A stretch of 64,000 nt of DNA from Rhizaria sp. SCN 62-66 (lineage: Eukaryota; Rhizaria, unplaced): positions 1 to 64,000 of the forward strand of contig MEDY01000076.1 of the NCBI GenBank assembly GCA_001724265.1, in the 5' to 3' direction. The notes beneath the pieces were generated by a model. It made no database searches. It was not told the DNA's origin and saw only the letters and a program-made list of their open reading frames with translations. Both the position numbers and the translations under genes were made by a program. Of this stretch, positions 1-12,300 are shown one piece after another; positions within the stretch are counted from its first letter, which is position 1; every line of letters begins with the position of its first letter.

Positions 1-278
1 TGGACTATTTCGCTCGTAGTGAAATAGAAAAGTGCGCACCAAGGCGCGAAAATCGCGGAAAACACGTTTTTTCATAAACCTCTACATCAGGGGTACGTAG
101 TATGTTATCATTATCATCATCAACCATCCACAAGAACAAAAGCTCTCACAACGTGGACATAAATTGTTGATAAAAACACATCATCACAACCGTTACAAAC
201 CAACTTCGAGCAGCAAAGCCACCACTTCGACCATCAGCACCAAGTACTACTGCGATCTATCAGGCGAGACTTCCTTTC
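1..278. other. Intergenic, 3' side of transketolase
   Basis: This AT-rich stretch lies downstream of the transketolase stop on the minus strand and probably holds its 3' UTR and polyadenylation region. No convincing coding region, RNA gene or repeat is seen. A neighbouring gene may begin outside the window. Confidence 0.5.
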
Positions 279-2675
279 TTAGAGCTTGCACTCGAGGCCG
301 ACGTACTTGGCCGCGGCGGCGGGCGCGTAGGCCGCGGGCACAGGGGCCACAGCGTTGATGCCGGCCGCAGCGAAGGCGGTCTTGTAGGCCGCGTACTCGG
401 CCTCGGCGCGCTTGGCAACCTTCTCGCCCGTGAAGCCGAAGTGGTCGTACAGCTGCGGGGTGGGGGCGGACTCGCCGAACGACGTCATGGCCACGGAGGC
501 GTGCGCGTAGCGGTCCCAGCCCTGCGCGGCGGCGGCCTCGACCGAGACGACAAAGGCGCCGGCGGGCAGCACGGAGGCACGGTACGCAGTCGTGGTGCGG
601 TCAAAGAGCTCGAGGCAAGGCGCGGAGACGACAGCGACGGAGGAGAAGGCGGAGCCAGCGTTGGCGGCGACCACAGCGGCGGCCTTGAGCGCGACCTCGA
701 CCTCAGAGCCCGTGGCGATGAGTACGAGCGGCACGGCGCCGGCGGCGGGGGTGGTGGATACGGTGTAGGCGCCGTCCATGACCTTGGCGGCGGCCGACGT
801 GGGCAGCGAGGGCAGGTTCTGGCGGGAGAGCGCGAGCACCGAGGGGCCCTTGAACTGCACTGCGACGGCGTAGGCGCCGGCGACCTCGTTGCCGTCGGCA
901 GGGCGCAGCGTGAGCAGGTTGGGCATGGCGCGGAGCAGGTTGAGCGCCTCGACGGGCTGGTGGGTGGGGCCGTCCTCGCCGAGCCCGATCGAGTCGTGCG
1001 TCATCACGTAGATCTGGTGGTGGCCAGACAGCGCACTGAGGCGAACGGCACCGAGGGCGTACTCGATGAAGTTGAGGAAGGTCGCCGTGAAAGGGATGAA
1101 GCCGCCGTAGGCCGCGAGCGCGTTGCCGATGGCGGCCATGGCGTGCTCGCGGACGCCGAAGCGCAGGTAGCGGCCCGCGCGGTCGGCGGGGGAGTAGTTG
1201 CGCGAGCAGTTGAGCCACGTCTTGTTCGAGGGGGTCAGGTCGGCGGAGCCGCCAACAAGCTCGACGAGCGTGGGGGCGAGCGCGTTGAGCACGAGCCCGC
1301 TGGTGTTGCGCGTCGCGTCGGCCTTGGCAGTGGCGGGGTAGACGGGCAGGAGAGACTGCCAGTTGGCGGGGAGGTCACCGGCCATGCGGCGGGTGTACTC
1401 GGCGTGCTCGGCGGGGTACTTAGCCGCGTACTTAGACAGCATCTCGGTCCACGCGGCCTCGGCGGCGGCGCCGCGGGTCAGGATGCCGGTGTAAACCTCG
1501 CGGACCTTGTCGGCGATGACGAAGGACCTGAAATCAATAAGAACAAATATACATCATACAAAATGTTAGAATACACAAATAAACAGTTCTTTTTCTTATA
1601 TATATAGCATTTGGTTGTTTCATGCCAAGAAATGTTCATATCTTTAGACGTACTCTGCGGGGTTAAAGCCGAACTTCTCCTTGACGGCGGCGATATCCTT
1701 AGCGCCGAGCGGAGAGCCGTGAACCTCCTCCGTGCCCTCCTTGGCGGCGGCGTAGCCGATGGTGGTCTTAAGCACGATGATCGACGGGCGGTCGCTCTCG
1801 GCCTTGGCGGCATCGATGGCGGCGAACATGGCGGGCAGATCGTGGTTGCCGTCGGCGACGGTCTGGACGTGCCAGCCCATAGCAGCGAAGCGGGCGGGCA
1901 CGTCCTCGGTGAAGGCGAGCTCGGTGTGGCCGTCGATCTGGATGTTGTTGTCGTCGTAGAGGACGATGAGGCGGCCAAGCTTCATGGTGCCGGCGAGGGA
2001 GATGGCCTCAGCGGCGACACCCTCCTGTTTTAGTAATACAGAAACAAAAATAAAGAAGGAAAATAAATACATGGTGAGTCAACAGTGAGAAATATACATA
2101 AGTACCGACATGACAGATCTAAATACCAAACTAATATCTCCTGGAAGAAAGTTAACGCCGAGATATCTCGTGTTTTGAGGACGCACCTGGAGGCAGCCAT
2201 CGCCGCAGATGGCGTAGGTGAAGTGGTCCGAAACCGGGAACTCGGGCTTGTTGTACACGGCCGCGAGGTGCGACTGCGCAATGGCAAAGCCAACAGCGTT
2301 GGCAATGCCCTGGCCGAGGGGACCCGTGGAGACCTCGATGCCGGGGGTGCGGAACGACTCGGGGTGGCCGGGGCACTTGGAGCCGAGCTGGCGGAACGAC
2401 TTGAGGTCGTCGAGCGAGACGTCATAGCCGGAAAGGTGCAGCAGAGTGTACTGCAGCGCGCAGGCGTGGCCGTTGGAGAGCACAAAGCGGTCGCGGTTGT
2501 TCCACTTCGGGTTCTTCGGGTTGGCCTTGAGGACGGAGGAGAAGAGCGCGTGGCCGATGGGCGCGAGGCCCATGGGAGCGCCGGGGTGGCCGGAGTTGGC
2601 GGCCTGAACCATCTCGGCAGCCACGACACGGATCGTGTTGACGCAAAGCTTGTCGTCGGCGTTCTGGATAGACAT
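279..2675 (-). CDS. Transketolase, 3 exons
   Basis: Transketolase is the thiamine-diphosphate enzyme of the non-oxidative pentose phosphate and Calvin pathways that moves two-carbon units between sugar phosphates. Exons on the minus strand are 2187-2675, 1654-2024 and 279-1527. Donors are GTGCGT and GTACGT; acceptors are AAACAG and TTTCAG. The spliced frame gives 702 residues, the usual length. Near the N-terminus is [14 protein letters not shown]. The cofactor motif [13 protein letters not shown] spans the first splice junction and is followed by [17 protein letters not shown] and [14 protein letters not shown], with the catalytic Glu of the pyrimidine domain, lie in exon 3. The second junction rebuilds NPAESF, typical of the family. 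No transit peptide is evident, so a cytosolic enzyme is inferred. The stop is TAA. It is divergent from the giant gene. Confidence 0.96.
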
Positions 2676-3356
2676 GATAAGAGTCGCCCCGCTGCAGTAC
2701 ATAGACGGTGAACGTTGTGAATTGTGTCAATCAAGAGAAAATGCGGAGGAAGAGGGTGGTGAGATTCGTTGAGCGTGATGCTAAGGGTCGATGCGACAGA
2801 AAGTGGTATAACACATCACGACCAAGTTTATTTGGCAATCTCAACTACCATAGTAGAGATATTCTCGGTGTATATCGTCACATATCTCTTTTCATGGCAT
2901 CTATCGTCTCAGACGCATGATATGGACTACGAAACTCTGTGCATTTTCGTCCGATGACCACGCTGTCGTCGCAGACCGCAACCAGGCGTTTTTTTGCGAA
3001 CCGCCGCCAAACGACCAAACCGCGTGAAAGTTGAGGTTGGGGGGAGGAGAGGATAGTATCACGTCCTGTTCTCTATTCCCTCCAGAGAGAATAGCGGTTC
3101 AACAATGTGCTCTAAATGAAGAGTGCATTTTCAATATATAGAGCTTAGTCTTTCTACTCCTGGCGAATGGCAATGCTTTCAATATCTTGCGTAAACTTTC
3201 CCATTTGTCATGACCAGCACCACTACGTCCTTCGTTTCATTCAGTCTCACTTCTGATCTACAACATTGATCCCGACAACAATAGCGCTTACAAGCGTACC
3301 TTACACAAGACTTCCTACCTTAGCAGACACTTTCTGTGTCTTAACAGACCAAGACA
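2676..3356. promoter_or_regulatory. Divergent intergenic spacer (transketolase / giant gene)
   Basis: This 681-base AT-rich gap lies between the transketolase start on the minus strand and the giant gene start on the plus strand, so it must hold both promoters and 5' UTRs. A short 6-bp inverted repeat (3073-3078 with 3089-3094) is present. No coding region is convincing, and no specific factor site can be assigned. Confidence 0.5.
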
Positions 3357-6300
3357 ATGGCGACGTTCTCCCACTCGAATGACCTGGTGGACGCGCTCGC
3401 CGAAGAGCGGGCGCGTAACCGCACCGAGGGCCGGTCTGAGATCCGTGCCCTCACGCTTTTGCTATGCCCCAAGTGCCAATTCTGCGAGTTTCCGGGCTGC
3501 TCCACCCATGACTCGATCCTCAACGCGCCCAAGACGAACAAGGCGACGCGCTGCTACGCCTGCAACATCAAGAACCTCGACTCCGCCAGCGGTGCGTCCA
3601 CCGACATGTCTGCGCCGTGGAACAAGGCGTGCATCACCTGCCACGACGCGCGCGCTATGCCGCGGCTCGTGCTGACGGACTTTGACACCGTGCAAGGCAT
3701 CGTGCACGGCCTCGCGCGCAGCACGCTGGGCCCCACGAAGCGCGAGCCTGAGATGCTGCCGGACTCGTGCTCGGCCCAGCTGCTCGTGTGCCGCGACTGT
3801 ACCATGTGCATGCCCATTCTCACGCCCTCGGGCAAGTTCGCGCTGCCCGGTATGCGCATCGCGCCCGCGAGCGCGATCACGCTCGACAGCAGCAGCAACA
3901 CCAACCACACCAACCACGAAGCTCATGATGACGACGATGACGACGAGGACGACGGTCACCACGCCAGTGAGGCTGAGGCGAACGCTGACAACGACGACGA
4001 AGACGAGGACGGCGAAGCTGTGAAGACCGCTCGCAAGGGCAAGAAGGGCTCTCTCAAGGGCAAGAAGTCCAAGCACAACAGCAGCAGCAGCCGCGGCAGT
4101 CATAAGGCCAAGAAGGCGCCCTCTGCTTCTGCTAGCCACTACCTGACCTTCACAGATTGCGTGGACGCGACCAAGAAGGCGATGAAGCACCCGCTGCTGT
4201 GCCCGTCCCGCGCGGACCAGTTCGAGGTTATCCCCGTCAAGTTCACCACCAGTGAAGTGACCTATCTGACGAGCGCGTACCGCACCACGCTGACTGCCAT
4301 GTCCGACGCCATTCTGAAGCTCCGCAAGCCTAAGGACGGCGCCAACGCGCTTATCCACGCCACCGGCGGCGGCGAGCACGATGTCATTGCGGACGATGAT
4401 AGCGATAGCACGGGCAAGGACAAGGGCAAGGAGGACAGCTACAAGAGCCTCTGGGTGACGCACCCCGACGTCGACTCGCAGCGCCTCACTGCGGCCTCAG
4501 TCTCGCCGGCCACGCTGGCGGCCGACGCCGCACCCGTGACTGCGTACAACACCGACGCGCCCTTGCTCCCGGGCTCCGAGATCGCGGTCAAACTGGACGA
4601 AACCAACGCCTTTTCGGCCCCCAGCGCCGGCGAGAGCGCGCCGGACAGCCGGTACACTCTGGCCGGCCCGCTGACGCGGCACCCGTACCCGCTGTGGACG
4701 GCGCGCGCGTTTGTCGGCCACTTCGGCGACCCGTACCTGAAGGACACCGAGCTTGAGGGCGGGCGCACCAGTGAGTCGATCGAGTTCATGCTGCACTACC
4801 TGCGCAAGGTCGCCGACGCGCACAAGCACACGCTTGGCGACGCAGCCGTCGCGGCCGCCGGTAAAGTCGCCAAGCTACTGATGGACTCGCTAGACACCGC
4901 GCGCGGGCTCAGTACCACGGCGAACTTATCCGCGAACGTGAAACCGGAGAACACGGTCGAGACGCTGCGGCGCTACGGCCTGCCAGCGCGTGTCGCCGCG
5001 GCCGCGAGTGTGCCCCGCGACAACGAGCTGAGCCGCAAGGTGAGCGCGGACGACATCGCGGCGCTCAACGCTGTGGTGTGGGATGCGCGCCGGCTCAACG
5101 ACGCCTCGATGGCGTCCGCGAGCAGCACCGAGACGGAGAGCCAGAGCATCGACGCCGTGCTCGTCAATATGTACTTCACGCACCAGAGCACGGCGTCCGA
5201 CAGCAATGTGCCGCTGACGCACCGCATGCTGTACCAGACCGTGCTGGGCCACATGGACAAGCTCGCCGTGCTGCCGCCCGGCGGCGTCTACGTCTTCCCC
5301 GGCGGCTACCGCGGACCCTCTGGCGGCCACGCGGTCATGCATGCGGTCATCCGCGGTCGCGATGACAACGTCCCCGCCGGCGCTGCACTGAAAGACGGCA
5401 CGGTGAGCGCCGGCACGGGCACCAAGGCGGACTCGTTCGACCTCATCGTGTGCAACACCGGCGACGGGCTGAGCTTCCACCCCTGCAAGCCCAACGAGCG
5501 CAAGATCAAGTACGTCACGGCGCTCTGCCTCAACAACATCCCGCGCAAGCGCATGCTTGTTGACACTTTCTGGTCGGTGTACTTCACCTCGATCACGCAA
5601 GTCGCGCAACCTTTCTCCGCGCGCCGGCTCTACGAGGCGTTCCTGCCCGTTTTGACTGGTGCACGCGTCAGCAAGAGCTTCACGCTGGAGCCTGCGCAGC
5701 TGCACGGCGTATACCGCACGCAGCAGCGCGCCGGCACCTGCTTCCACCGCTGCGTCATCGACATGACGCGGTACCTCCTCGCGCTGCACGGCGTGTCGCA
5801 CCTCAAGTGGAAGGACTTTTCCTATCTTTTCCGCCTTGAGATCCTTCGCGACACCCTCGCCGACCTGACCGTCTCGCCCACGATCGCCGACGCCGCCGCC
5901 GTGCCGCTGATGCGTCTCGCGGCGCGGCAGACCGCGCGCGCTGCGCTCAAGACACCCCGGTCGGCGGGTGAGCTGGAAGAGGTGCGCGTGCTTGTGCTGG
6001 GGCTGGAGCGCGCGCTGGCGGCGCTGCCGGTGCCGGCGACGTCGCAGGGCGGCAGCAACTACCTCTCTGCGGCCGCGGCCGAGATCGCATTCGAGGCCGC
6101 CAAGAAGGACGCGCTCGTGCATCTGCCGCAGCTCGCGAGCACGCTGTCGGACGCGGTTACGCTGTCGCGCACTGGGAGCTCCGTTGCCGCCGTCGGCGGG
6201 GCCAAGGCGGGCAAGCGGGTCGTTTCGAGCGCGGTCGGCGGCGTCGCCGGTGCGATCTCGTTCACACTGCCTCCCAATGATCTTGCCGGGGGCGGGAAAA

Positions 6301-9300
6301 AGAAGAAGAAGGGCAAGAAGGGCGGCAAGGCGGCTAAGAAGGACACTACCGAGAGTGATGCCAACAACACCAGCTCTGACGATATCGCCGCGAGTCTGGC
6401 CATCTCGTCTGCGTTTGGGGGCGACAACACCAGTGCCGCTGTGAAGTCTAGCCGCCCCCGCGCGGCTGTGCCTGGCATCACGTTTGATTTGCCTCCTGTC
6501 GACAATGAGAGCGAGAGCGGCTTCGACAGCGATGATGACGACGATGATGATGACGATGAGGCTGACGAGATCGTTGCCGCGAACGACGATGACGACGCGT
6601 GTGTGTACGACTTTGACGCCTCGCTCTCCCTCACCGTCCCTGACTCGAGCAACACGCTGGGCCCTAGTGTGCTCTTGCGTGGGCAGTCTCTGCAGCGCAC
6701 GGGGTCTTACGACGCGGTGACGCCGGCGTCTGACCCCGAGCTCCACGCCGCCTTCATGGCCGCCTCCGGCGCCTACGACTCCCTCTCCGCGTCTGACATC
6801 AGCAACATCATCAGCGACGACAAGAATAGTGCCAACATCGCCAGCCTGGTCGAGGCTGACCGTGCGAGCGCGACGGCGCTGCTCCGTGCACACGGTCCCT
6901 CCGAGGGCGACCTCACCGACCTCCTGTTGCCGCCACGCTCGCTGTCCGAGCTGCCGGCGCCGTCGCAGAAGCTCGTCTACCTGCCGCCGCAGCTCGGCGC
7001 CAAAGCGACCGTGAGCGGCGCGTGGGCGCTGCACCGCGGGTTCGACGCGTTTGCGCGCAGTCACGCCAAGGTCGTCGCCGCGCTGGCGGGCGGAGAGAAG
7101 AAAGGACAGGTGCATGAGGCGCCGAACACGGTCACCAGTATGGTTGTGACCGCCGGTGACCGTGAGAGCGCTACTAATGACGGCGCCAATACGGTTAGTG
7201 CTGCTGCAACGACGGCGGTCAGTACTGGACGTGACGGTAATATTGCTGCAAAGCTTAACGCTCGCTACAAGGACGCCCTCGCCGAGCTTGAACGCCTCAG
7301 TATCACTCTGAACCGCTTTATCGAAGTTAACACTGTCGCTGCGCGCATTCAGGCGGTGCAGTACGCGTCGTACATTATCACAACGCGTCTCCCGTTGCCG
7401 AAGACTCTCCGTGAGCGTGGCCTTGACGTGCTTCCGTCGAATGACTCCTCCGCCAAGTCTGGCGACAGCAGCAGCAGCAGCAGCAGCAGCAAGTCTCTCT
7501 GTGGCGACAACGCCGTCTCAGCAGCTGATGCCGCCGCGCCGGTCCGCGAGCGCAAGCACGTGTGCGCGTGGCAAGACGTCACGCGCACCCGCTCCGAGGT
7601 CATCGATGCGCTCAACGTCCTCACGGGCGTGGCGGGCAAGATCTTCCTCGCGCTCAACTCGGTCGGCCACGCGCACTCGCAGGGCAGCTCCGAGGCCGAG
7701 AGCACCAACGCGGTGATGCTCGCCGCGCTCTTTGCGATGGGCGACGCGGCGATGCGCGTGCAGACCACCAAGGTGGGCGGCCACCTCGCCGACTCGGCCG
7801 CCGCGGCCGCCGACGCGCTGGACTCGCCCTGGCGCCTGATCCTCGAAGGACTGCACTCTGGCTGCACTGGCATCGCGTCGATCCCGCTCACGCTCGACAA
7901 CGGGCTCTGCGCTGACACGCTGACCGCGAACCTGCCTCTGCTCACGCCGGAGACCGCGATCACCCGCGCCTGTGTGCTGGCGTACCTCAAAGAGCGTGAC
8001 GCGCGCGCAACAGTGCCTTTGTTCCCCACGACGGGCATTGAGCAGACGACCGAGGTGTACCGCCTCTACGGCCGCATTATCGGCGCGCCCACCAAGGTCG
8101 GCGGGCAGTCGATGAGCGCGCTCAAGGCGGCCCGCGAGCGCATGGTGTGCGAGGTCAAGGACGCCGCGACGTGTGAGAGCACGGGCGTGGAGATGGTCAA
8201 TTACCGCGATCTGTCCTTTTTCGCGCGCGCCGCTCTGCTGTCGACGCAGGCGCGCTGTGCGCTCATCTCGCAAAAGATGTGGCCGCTGCTCTCTTCGAAC
8301 CTCGTGCCGAGCTGGCGCTGGTTCAGCATCAACGAGTCGGACTCCAACCTCATCGTCATTTCCTGCTCCATTTTCTCCGTCACGGTGCCGTTCTCGCTCT
8401 CAGCGCAGGGCGACGGTCCGCGCGCGTCCCGCGCCAGCCCCAACTACTACCTCACACCGCTGGCGCCGCGCGAGAGCGTGCTCAAAGACGCCATCACGGC
8501 CGCCGAGAACCCCGACGGCAGTGGCGTGACCCACTTAGACGGCACCCCGCTGGTACTTACATCGACCCTGCTGCTCGGCCCCGCCAAGGGCCACGCGATC
8601 AAGGCCCACGGCGGCTACGCCAAGCGGTTCTCCGACGAAACCGGCGCAGTGCTGCGCGGCCCGACCCCGCACCGGACGCAGGAGCTGCCTTTCTCGCGCT
8701 CCCGCATGCCAGGCGAGGCCGAGGCGGACCCGGAGCTGGCGCTCGTCCTCGATGAGATGGAGGCCAGCGCGCTTCCCCCGCTCAGCACGCTGCCCGAGAC
8801 GTTCACGATCGGCGCGCTCACCCAGAGCTCTGGATCTAGTAGCTCTAGTCCTGGCGCTGGTGCGCCTGTCATGGACCGGAACCGTGGTTTCATCACCAAG
8901 GCCGACTTCGACAGTGCCCTCTGGGTCGACCTGCCCGAGCGCCACGTGCTCACGGCCTCCTCGCTCCCCACGTTCGCCCACTTGCTCAACGCCGACTCGT
9001 CGCGCATGGTCATCTCCGCGCTCGCTGAGCCCTACCTACGCATCCCACTGCTGCTCGCGCGGTTTGTCGACGGCGCCAAGAGCAGCTGGCTGCACAGCCA
9101 CCCGCTGCGCGAGCTGCTCCACGCCGTGCTGTTCGAGCCCGGGCGCTTCCAGTCGCCACACGCCTTCTCGCTTGCGCTTACCCACGCGCCCGCGCACCCG
9201 TTCCGCCTCGGTACGCCCCACGGGCTGCTGCTGAACGAACTCTTCAACGCGCCTGAGGCCACGCTCTTACCGCTGTGCGCCATCTTCGACGCCGTCGCTG

Positions 9301-12300
9301 CGCCGCTGCCTGCCGCCAACGCGCTTCTCTCGGTCGCCACAGCGAAGAATGTCTCTGGCAGTGCTGCTAAGGGGTGCGGCTTGACTTTATCCGGCGTGAT
9401 TTCCGATGCCTGGAACGGCGCTACTGCAAGCGCGAGCGCGACCAGCAGCGGCAACGCCGCTAGCGTTGTCGGCATCACGAGCGGCACACTGAGCGTCACC
9501 GACGCCGGTCTCGTGCTGCCGACTGTGTCGACCGTGGCCGCGTTCATGTTCGCCGTGCGCACAATTGCGCGCATCGTGCAGTTCGCCAAGTGGGCGCAGA
9601 AGCAGCAGCAGGACAAGAGCGACGTCCTGGCCGGCTTGACCTCCGCGCTCCAGACCCGCCTAGTCGGCGTCGCCGTGCCCATTCTGCTCCGCTGGCGCGA
9701 GAGCGTACTCGCCAGCGCGACCCGCCGCTCGCAGATCTCATCCGCGCGCTCCTCTGCCGCCAGTGCCGCGGCCACGACCGCTGCCGAGAGCCGCTCCGGT
9801 GGCTCGAAGACCGGTGCGGCGGGCGATGTCAGCGCTGAGGACAGCGCTGCCGCGGCTGCCAGCGCTGCGGCTGCGGGCACGGTGACCGCAACCCCCGCGG
9901 CGCAGCTCACGGTCTCCGAGCGCCACCTGGTTACCGCGCTGCACTGCCACATCGCGCTCGCTCTTGCCGCTCTGCCCTCCTCCAGCGACGCCGTCACGAG
10001 CGCTGAGGAGACGGCGGCGGCTGTGAGCGACAATGCGTTTACCGGAGACTCGCTTTTCTCGGTCCACCCGCGCGGCATGACCGCGCCGCAGCTCGCTTTG
10101 TTCCTCGGCTCTGTGGCCTTCGCCTCGGTTTGGGGCCGCGACAAGGACATCCAGGCCGACGACAACCTCGCCACGGCCGTCTCCAAGGCCTTCGCTGAGG
10201 CGGGCTCGGGCGATGGCGCCGGCGTAGGCGAGGAAAACGACAACGGTGAAGAGGAAGAGGATGAGGATGACGAGGAGAGCAAGCAAACCGCTAGCGACGC
10301 CAGCAACGCCGCCAGTGCTGCGGCCGCGCTCGTCGCCGCCCAGGCTGCCGAGGAGCTTGCTCTGGCGTCGCAGCAGCAGGCACTCGCTTCCCCCATGTCC
10401 CCCGGCTTTAGCTCCAGCACGAACGGCATCCCCGCGAACAGCTCTGCCAACGGCGCCGCGGCGACTGGCAAGGCCAAGACCGCTAGCATCAGCGCGAGCA
10501 GCGCGGCGTTAATGGGCGCTGGCACGGTCAAATGGGAGTCCATTGTGCCGCAGTGCGTCGCCGACGCGTGGACCGCGCTCACGCAGCTGCGGTCAGCCGT
10601 CTACGCGACGCTGTCGAGCTCGCTTAAGGGCGACGCCGCCGCCAGCGTCAAGGCGAGTGTGGTGCTCAATGCGGCCGTCGCGATCGCCCGCGGCGAGGAC
10701 CCCCTCCTCATCACGAGAAACAGCGGCGGCAACAGCGCCAACGCTGACGGAAGCAGTTACGATGATGCTGCAGCTGTGAAGTGCGAGTGGGTGATCAACA
10801 GTCGCGACAGCGCCACCGAGACTGCGGCCGCGAGTGGGGATAGCTCTAATGACAACGACAACAGCTCCGCCGACCCCGCTGCGTTCACCCACTCGGCGTC
10901 TGGCCTTTCGTTCTCGCTCACGACGACCCTCGTGTCGACGGGCAACCACTCGGTGACGCCCGTGTCGCCGTCGATCATGGCGCACCGCCACGTCACCACG
11001 GTGCTGGGCTCGCACATGCTCATGGTCATGCAGAAGTCCGCCACCACTGCGGTCACCGTGTCCACGGTGTTCGGACAGGGCGCGACCATCGAGCACTGGG
11101 AACCCTTCTCCGTCGCGCTCGCCTCGGTCGCGCTCAACGGGGGCAGCGACGACGCCGAAGACGGCGATGAAAGCAAGAAGCCGAAGAGGATTCCCCGCCT
11201 CGCGATGCAGCCCGCTCCCATCTACAAGCCCGTCGTCGACGGCAAGTCTGCCGGCACTGCTGCTGACACTGATGCTGGTACCGTGGTCGGCTACGAGTAC
11301 AACAGCGTGCGCTACACGCGCGCGTACGGCACGGAGCCGCTCGCCGAACACGAGGCCTGGGTCGCGCTGCTGCTGGAGCCCTTCTTCGCGGACCTCTTCG
11401 ACCGGCGCCAGAACCTTTCCTACACCTGCCTGCTGCCCGAGCGCCCGCTGACAGCGCGCGCGGGTACGGTGACGCTGCTGTCGTGCGATGAGAGCGGCAC
11501 CGGCGACGGCGCGGTCTCTGGCGCGCCCGTGTGGCGCCTCATGGTGGTGAACCGGTCCCGTGGCAACATCGAGCTCTTCACGCTCGCGGACCACGCGCGC
11601 GTCATGTACCCGGTGCCGATCTTCACCACGCACGGCGCGCACTCGCTGTCATCGTTCGAGATTGCGCTCGCGGGGCCTGCCGCCTCGGTCAACTACGCCT
11701 TCGGCGGCAGCTCCACGGACCTCACCTCCGCGCTGGGCTACCAGTTAACGGGCACGGAGCTCTCTGCGAACGCCAAGGGCATCATCAACCTCGCGACGCC
11801 CTCCGCGGCGACCGTGGTCATCCGCAGTGCGGCCCCGCGCCCCGCCGCGCCGGCGCTGCAGCGGTCCGTGCTGTTTGCACCCGTCGGCGAGCAGGTCGTC
11901 GTGCCGAGCTACCTCCTCAACGGCATTCTCCCGCGCGCTCTGCTCACCGGTTTCACCTACTGGCTGTCTCTGCGCGACCACACGCTGCGCGGCCACCCCA
12001 ACGCCAGCGCCAGCGCCGGCGCCGCGGGCTCCGGCTCAGACGGCTCCGGCTCTGGCAGCGACAGCGGCGACGGGCGCTTTGCGGTGCTCGTCAAACCCGT
12101 CAAGTTACCGCGCCACTGCGGCGACGTCTACGACGGCAAGCACCCGACGCTGCAGCCGCACTGCGCCGAGTCCGCCACCGAGCGCGCGCTCGAAGCGCTC
12201 GCCGCGCTGGGCCGCTACGGCGGCTTGATTTACCGCACGCCGCTGCCCGCCGACGTCATCAGCGACGTGCGCTCCGCGGCCGACGCCGCCGCGTTGGCGA